NCBI GenBank assembly: GCA_051883735.1
Contig: JBJEUH010000029.1
Location: forward strand, 1 to 8,681
DNA from: Ventricola sp051883735
GTDB lineage: Bacteria; Bacillota; Clostridia; Christensenellales; Aristaeellaceae
DNA length: 8,681 nucleotides
Direction of reading: 5' to 3'
Made by a program: the position numbers and the translations under genes. The notes below the pieces were generated by a model. That model made no database searches. It saw only the letters and a program-made list of their open reading frames with translations, and had not been told where the DNA came from. Shown here piece after piece: positions 5,967-8,681 of the stretch (position 1 is its first letter; every line of letters begins with the position of its first letter).

Positions 5967-6782
5967 TTAAAGATCTCTGCCCAGCAGGTAGCTCTCCGTG
6001 CGCACCCACTCAAAGCCGCTGCGCTTGAACATCTGAATCGCGCTCTTGTTGCGGCGCACGCAGCGCGCGCACAGGTACGCCACGTGCTGGCTGGACAGCT
6101 GCATCAGCGCCTCGTCGATCATCGCGCTGGCCACGCCGCGACCGCGCCACTTCGGCTCCACGCAGACCATCTCCAGCGTCGCCTCGTTCTGCGTGCCGGT
6201 CACCAGCATCTGGCCCACGAAGTCGCTGCCGTTGTACATCGCCCGCGCGATGAACACCGGGTCCTTCATGCGCTCCTCCAGCCACTCGCTGGCGTGCTCC
6301 ACATAGCCAAACTCCTTCAGGCTCAGCAGGAACTCCTCGCGGCGCGTGCGCGTGCGCAGCTCCACGTCGAGCCCCTTGGTGCCCAGCGGGCTGTAATTGC
6401 GCCTGCGCGTGCTCATGTCCTGCGGCACCGGCAGCACGAACAGCTCGTCGCCGTCGAAATCGTCAAAGCCCATGCGGGTGAAATACTCATGGCGCTCGCT
6501 GTCGTCGATGGCGCAGCGGGTATACAGCCGGGCGGGCAGTCCGCCCTGCTCCGTCTTGATGCTCTCCGCCCGCGCGCTCAGCGCGCCGAAGAGCGTATCG
6601 CTGGCCATGGGATGCGCGTTCATGTTCATCTCGATATCCAGCGGCCTCTCCGGGAGCATCTTCCCCAGCACGCGGAACTCCAGTCCGCCCTGCCCGATTT
6701 CCACGCCCGCGTCATCGATGATGGCAAAGCTGTTCTCTCTCAGCGCCCCGCCCACGCCTCTGACCGGATGATAGATTCTCAT
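5967..6782 (-). CDS. GNAT-family N-acetyltransferase with a degenerate N-terminal repeat
   Basis: A 271-residue protein whose second half is a clear GNAT domain: FIARAMYNGSDFVGQMLVTG (177-196) forms the central strands, EMVCVEPKWRGRGVASAMI (204-222) is motif A with the acetyl-CoA pyrophosphate loop R-x-x-G-x-A (213-218), and NKSAIQMFKRSGFEWV (245-260) is the closing helix and strand. The first half ends in a similar pattern (ERHEYFTRMGFDDF, 96-109), suggesting a second GNAT fold that lacks a recognisable motif A, so probably a tandem protein with one active domain. The substrate cannot be told. The ATG is the first in the frame, with a modest Shine-Dalgarno (AAGGGTG) about eleven bases upstream. 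It has its own extended -10 promoter and probably shares its message with purD, although no functional link with purine synthesis is evident. Confidence 0.88.
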   Translation of the reverse strand: MRIYHPVRGVGGALRENSFAIIDDAGVEIGQGGLEFRVLGKMLPERPLDIEMNMNAHPMASDTLFGALSARAESIKTEQGGLPARLYTRCAIDDSERHEYFTRMGFDDFDGDELFVLPVPQDMSTRRRNYSPLGTKGLDVELRTRTRREEFLLSLKEFGYVEHASEWLEERMKDPVFIARAMYNGSDFVGQMLVTGTQNEATLEMVCVEPKWRGRGVASAMIDEALMQLSSQHVAYLCARCVRRNKSAIQMFKRSGFEWVRTESYLLGRDL

Positions 6783-6863
6783 AAACTATAAGACACCCTT
6801 CATTTCATCGGAAGCTGCGCCGCCCTTGGGCGCATCCGGATTCTGTGCATACAGTAACAGTTT

Positions 6864-6872
6864 ATTATAGCA
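6864..6872 (-). promoter_or_regulatory. Extended -10 promoter of the GNAT gene
   Basis: The minus strand reads TGCTATAAT, a perfect -10 hexamer (6864-6869) with the TGn extension (6870-6872). The corresponding -35 region is poor (TAGATG at 18-bp spacing is the best candidate), which is tolerated in extended -10 promoters. It would start transcription about 75 bases before the GNAT ATG and probably also serves purD. Confidence 0.65.
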
Positions 6873-6950
6873 CATGCTGGATGCTTCCATCTACCCCTGA
6901 TTTTTCTTTGTTTTCCCGATCAGCAAATTCTTTTTTGGATATGAGGGGAT

Positions 6951-7019
6951 ACGTTGGGGCCGCAGGCCCCAAACCCCGCTCGGGGACATTGTCCCCGAAC
7001 CCCTTCTTCGCTTCGCGTG
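6951..7019 (-). repeat. Intergenic double-hairpin repeat, copy C
   Basis: Stem 1 is TTGGGGCC (6954-6961) with GGCCCCAA (6965-6972), loop GCA. Stem 2 is TCGGGGAC (6980-6987) with GTCCCCGA (6991-6998), loop ATT. The tail is CCCC plus CTTCGCTTCGCGTG. It lies beyond the terminator of the GuaA-like gene, so it would not normally be part of that message, unlike copies A and B, which directly follow stop codons. Confidence 0.85.
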
Positions 7020-7055
7020 CATCAATGCTTTGTAAGCTAAAATCAGGTTGACGCC

Positions 7056-7089
7056 AAAAAGCTCCGGCCTGCATCGCTGACCGGAGCTT
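7056..7089 (-). terminator. Intrinsic terminator of the GuaA-like gene
   Basis: Perfect 9-bp stem AAGCTCCGG (7059-7067 in plus orientation) with CCGGAGCTT (7081-7089), a 13-base loop, and on the transcribed minus strand a run of five T (7056-7060) that overlaps the last two stem bases. It starts three bases after the TAA stop codon. This is the most typical rho-independent terminator in the window. Confidence 0.88.
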
Positions 7090-7092
7090 ATA

Positions 7093-8532
7093 TTATGAGA
7101 ACAACTCCCTGCCCACCTGTGTGGGAGTCTCATCGTAGAACACGCGGCTCACCGAAGGCGTCGCCTCCATGATGCGCTGCACCGTGCGCTCGATCAGATC
7201 GTACGGCAGGCGCGCGGGCACCAGCTGGCCGCCGGAGAGCGTCACCGCGCGCAGGACGAGCAGCTCGCTGCCCACCGTCTCCCCGCCGATGAGGACCGGG
7301 AAGTGCTTGTAGAGCTTGCGCTCCAGGCCGGCCAGGCGGATCTCCTCGCGGAAGATCGCCTCCGACGTGCGCAGCGCGTGCAGCCGTTCGCCGGTCACCT
7401 CGCCCACGATGCGCGCGCCCAGGCCCAGGGACGGGAACGGCTTGCGCTCCACGACCGACTCGCTGATGCCCAGCATCCGCGCGATGTCGCGCACCTCCTC
7501 CTTGAGCAGCTCCATCAGCGGCTCGACGACCGTCATGCCGCTCTCGTTCCAGCGCGGCGCGCTGCTGCCGCTGTGCAGGAAATCGCTGTAATTGGTGCCC
7601 AGCACCAGCGTCTTCTTTCCCTCGATCGACGCACTCTGCTGGAGCATCTCCTCGTACAGGCGATCCGTGACCACCAGCCTCTTTTCGTCGCTTCCCCGCT
7701 TGTGCGCCAGCCGCTCCAGGATCTCGCCGGAGCGATCCACGATCAGCAGCGGAATGCCCAGCGCGTCAAACGTCGCCTGAATCTCCTCCGCCTCGCCCTC
7801 GCGCATCAGGCCGGTATCCATGAAAATCGCGGTCATCCTGTCGCCAAAGGCGCGGTGCGCCAGCAGCGCCGCCAGCGTGGAATCCACGCCGCCGCTCACA
7901 GCGCATATGGCATGTCCGCCCTGCGCTGCCGCGCGGCTGAGCGCGGCCTCCGCCTGTTCGCGCGCCGCGTCGATCGTCCACCAGGCGCTGCATCCGCAGA
8001 TGTCGCGCGCAAAGTTCATCAGGATGGTCGTGCCCTCCGGATCGTTGCGCTCCAGCTCGAACTGCACGCCGTACTGCTTCTTTTCCGTGTCCTCAAAGGC
8101 GATCGCGCAGCCCGCGGCGCTGGCCGTCTCCGTCACGCCGGTGGGCAGCATCAACGTGTGCGCCTGCCTGATATAGCGCTCGCCCTCGCGCACGCCGGCA
8201 AACAGCGCGCTCGCGCCGTACTGGACCAGCGCCTTTTTCTCGATGATGGCCGGATCCGCGCTCGCGCCGCCGAGGCTGCCCAGCAGCAGATGCGCCGCAT
8301 GGCCCAGCGCCAGCACCGGAATGCCCAGGCGCAGGATGCCCTCGTCCAGCTGCGCATCCTTCCCCAGCGCTTCCCCGCTGAGGATGACGCCGCGCGGGGC
8401 AAGCGCCTCCACCTGGGCCGCCGTCGTGTCCGGCGCGGCAATCTGGGCATAAATCTGCTCCGCGCGCAGGCGGCGGGCGATCTCCATGGAGAACTCGTCC
8501 GAATAGTTGAGGATCAGAATCCTGTCATGCAT
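7093..8532 (-). CDS. Divergent GMP synthase (GuaA) paralog with a dead amidotransferase domain
   Basis: A 479-residue protein with the whole GuaA layout: class I glutamine amidotransferase domain (about 4-182), ATP-pyrophosphatase domain (about 185-378) and C-terminal dimerisation/XMP-binding domain (about 379-479). Canonical GuaA is some 510-525 long. The PP-loop SGGVDST (213-219) is intact, and the fold landmarks MDTGLMR, KPFPSLGLG, LRAV, ARLPYD and SRVFYD align well. However, the glutaminase nucleophile motif GxCYGMQ is replaced by ALGHAAH (75-81), placing Gly77 where Cys belongs, and YGVQFHPE is YGVQFELE (154-161), so the catalytic His is Glu. The loop with HHNVGGLP is shortened and different (around 323-331), and the C-terminal KPPATIEWE is replaced by TPTQVGREL. 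It should not hydrolyse glutamine and may not bind XMP in the usual way; it may use free ammonia or a different acceptor. The frame is intact and GC-rich like its neighbours. AGGAGGGG seven bases upstream fixes the start. Confidence 0.85.
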   Translation of the reverse strand: MHDRILILNYSDEFSMEIARRLRAEQIYAQIAAPDTTAAQVEALAPRGVILSGEALGKDAQLDEGILRLGIPVLALGHAAHLLLGSLGGASADPAIIEKKALVQYGASALFAGVREGERYIRQAHTLMLPTGVTETASAAGCAIAFEDTEKKQYGVQFELERNDPEGTTILMNFARDICGCSAWWTIDAAREQAEAALSRAAAQGGHAICAVSGGVDSTLAALLAHRAFGDRMTAIFMDTGLMREGEAEEIQATFDALGIPLLIVDRSGEILERLAHKRGSDEKRLVVTDRLYEEMLQQSASIEGKKTLVLGTNYSDFLHSGSSAPRWNESGMTVVEPLMELLKEEVRDIARMLGISESVVERKPFPSLGLGARIVGEVTGERLHALRTSEAIFREEIRLAGLERKLYKHFPVLIGGETVGSELLVLRAVTLSGGQLVPARLPYDLIERTVQRIMEATPSVSRVFYDETPTQVGRELFS

Positions 8533-8539
8533 GCGAAAA

Positions 8540-8547
8540 CCCCTCCT
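8540..8547 (-). promoter_or_regulatory. Ribosome binding site of the GuaA-like gene
   Basis: The minus strand has AGGAGGGG, with seven bases before the ATG at 8530-8532. It is a near-perfect Shine-Dalgarno and settles the start. I see no -10/-35 pair between it and the hairpin at 8571, so the gene depends on read-through from rplQ or on a promoter I cannot recognise. Confidence 0.8.
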
Positions 8548-8570
8548 AGCGCTGCATTCCCTCGACCTGA

Positions 8571-8605
8571 AAAGAAGCTGCTTCGCAGGGCGAAACAGCT
8601 TCTTT
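8571..8605 (-). terminator. Hairpin after rplQ, probable terminator
   Basis: AAAGAAGCTG (8571-8580) pairs with CAGCTTCTTT (8596-8605), then after one C.A mismatch TTCGC (8582-8586) pairs with GCGAA (8590-8594) around the loop AGG: 15 paired bases in all. On the minus strand the stem ends in CTTCTTTTC, a U-rich but interrupted tract. It begins 15 bases after the rplQ stop, as expected for the end of a ribosomal protein operon. Leakage may feed the GuaA-like gene. Confidence 0.7.
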
Positions 8606-8620
8606 CGTAAAACGAAGGAA

Positions 8621-8681
8621 TCAGATCAGCTCGAGAATGACCATCTCGGCGGCGTCGCCGCGGCGCGGGCCCTTCTTGAGG
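8621..8681 (-). CDS. rplQ: 50S ribosomal protein L17, C-terminal end only
   Basis: The last 19 codons before a TGA at 8621-8623 read LKKGPRRGDAAEMVILELI. The GPRRGD-x-A-x-M-x-I-x-EL ending is the characteristic C-terminus of bacterial L17, which lines the peptide exit region of the large ribosomal subunit. The rest of the gene is outside the window. In Firmicutes rplQ usually closes the large ribosomal-protein/rpoA operon, in keeping with the hairpin just after it. Confidence 0.9.
   Translation of the reverse strand, partial: LKKGPRRGDAAEMVILELI

Larger units (their letters stand above)
6783..7092. other. 310-bp intergenic region between the GuaA-like and GNAT genes
   Basis: No gene is supported here. 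In transcription order it holds the intrinsic terminator of the GuaA-like gene (7056-7089), repeat copy C (6951-7019), an A/T-rich stretch (about 6898-6945) and the extended -10 promoter of the GNAT gene (6864-6869) with a leader of about 75 bases. That leader contains a short hairpin (GCCC/GGGC around 6822-6831) and no known riboswitch pattern. Small open frames here encode only the repeat. Confidence 0.65.

Noticed and set aside
4484..6028. Long plus-strand reading frame (514 codons) opposite purD and dapA's upstream region, and similar long plus-strand frames at 423-1718, 5253-6791 and 7303-8610
   Set aside because: They lie antisense to genes with clear family motifs, have low-complexity Arg/Ala/His-rich translations and are explained by GC-rich codon usage on the other strand.
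6865..7074. 69-codon minus-strand frame between the GuaA-like and GNAT genes
   Set aside because: Most of it is the translation of repeat copy C; the similar peptide stretch in the upstream extension of the purD frame comes from copy B, so the likeness reflects the DNA repeat and not a protein.
7093..8532. Calling the GuaA-like gene a pseudogene
   Set aside because: There is no frameshift or internal stop, the ATP loop and fold landmarks are kept, and expression signals at both ends are intact; the losses are confined to specific active-site motifs.
1..8681. tRNA, rRNA, CRISPR array, insertion sequence or phage genes
   Set aside because: No clover-leaf-like segment, regular spaced repeats, transposase or phage protein was found on either strand; the only repeats are the three hairpin elements.

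Overview
All recognisable genes in this 8.7 kb window lie on the minus strand, so transcription runs from high to low coordinates. The DNA is GC-rich. Gene starts are mostly preceded by strong AGGAGG-type Shine-Dalgarno sites, and promoters look like sigma-A sites. Lysine is made through the acetylase branch of the diaminopimelate pathway (DapH), and there is a CotH-family kinase. Together these suggest a high-GC member of the Clostridia (Firmicutes). This is an inference from gene content; no 16S or other taxonomic marker is present apart from the last 19 codons of ribosomal protein L17.

Layout in transcription order: the 3' end of rplQ (8621-8681) with a strong hairpin after it; a GMP-synthase-like gene (7093-8532) that closes with an intrinsic terminator; a 310-bp gap holding an intergenic repeat and an extended -10 promoter; a tandem GNAT acetyltransferase (5967-6782) followed at once by a second repeat copy and then purD (4598-5866); a perfect 11-bp inverted repeat that is at once the purD terminator candidate and part of the dapA promoter; the compact lysine/diaminopimelate operon dapA-dapB-dapH (4485 down to 2201), with dapA and dapB overlapping by four bases and dapB starting at GTG; a 383-bp gap with the third repeat copy and a long terminator hairpin; a membrane-anchored CotH kinase (63-1817); and possibly the first ten codons of another gene at the left edge.

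How the genes work together: DapA, DapB and DapH are three consecutive enzymes from aspartate semialdehyde to N-acetyl-amino-keto-pimelate, feeding lysine and peptidoglycan. PurD is the second step of de novo purine synthesis. The GuaA-like protein is related to the last step to GMP but looks altered at both active sites.

The two observations most worth following are the GuaA paralog, which has lost its glutaminase Cys and His and the usual C-terminal XMP-binding tail although its frame and its ATP-pyrophosphatase loop are intact, and a family of three intergenic double-hairpin repeats whose stems vary with compensating changes. I found no CRISPR array, tRNA, transposase gene or known riboswitch. 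I do not see a complete, clearly new multi-gene system here.
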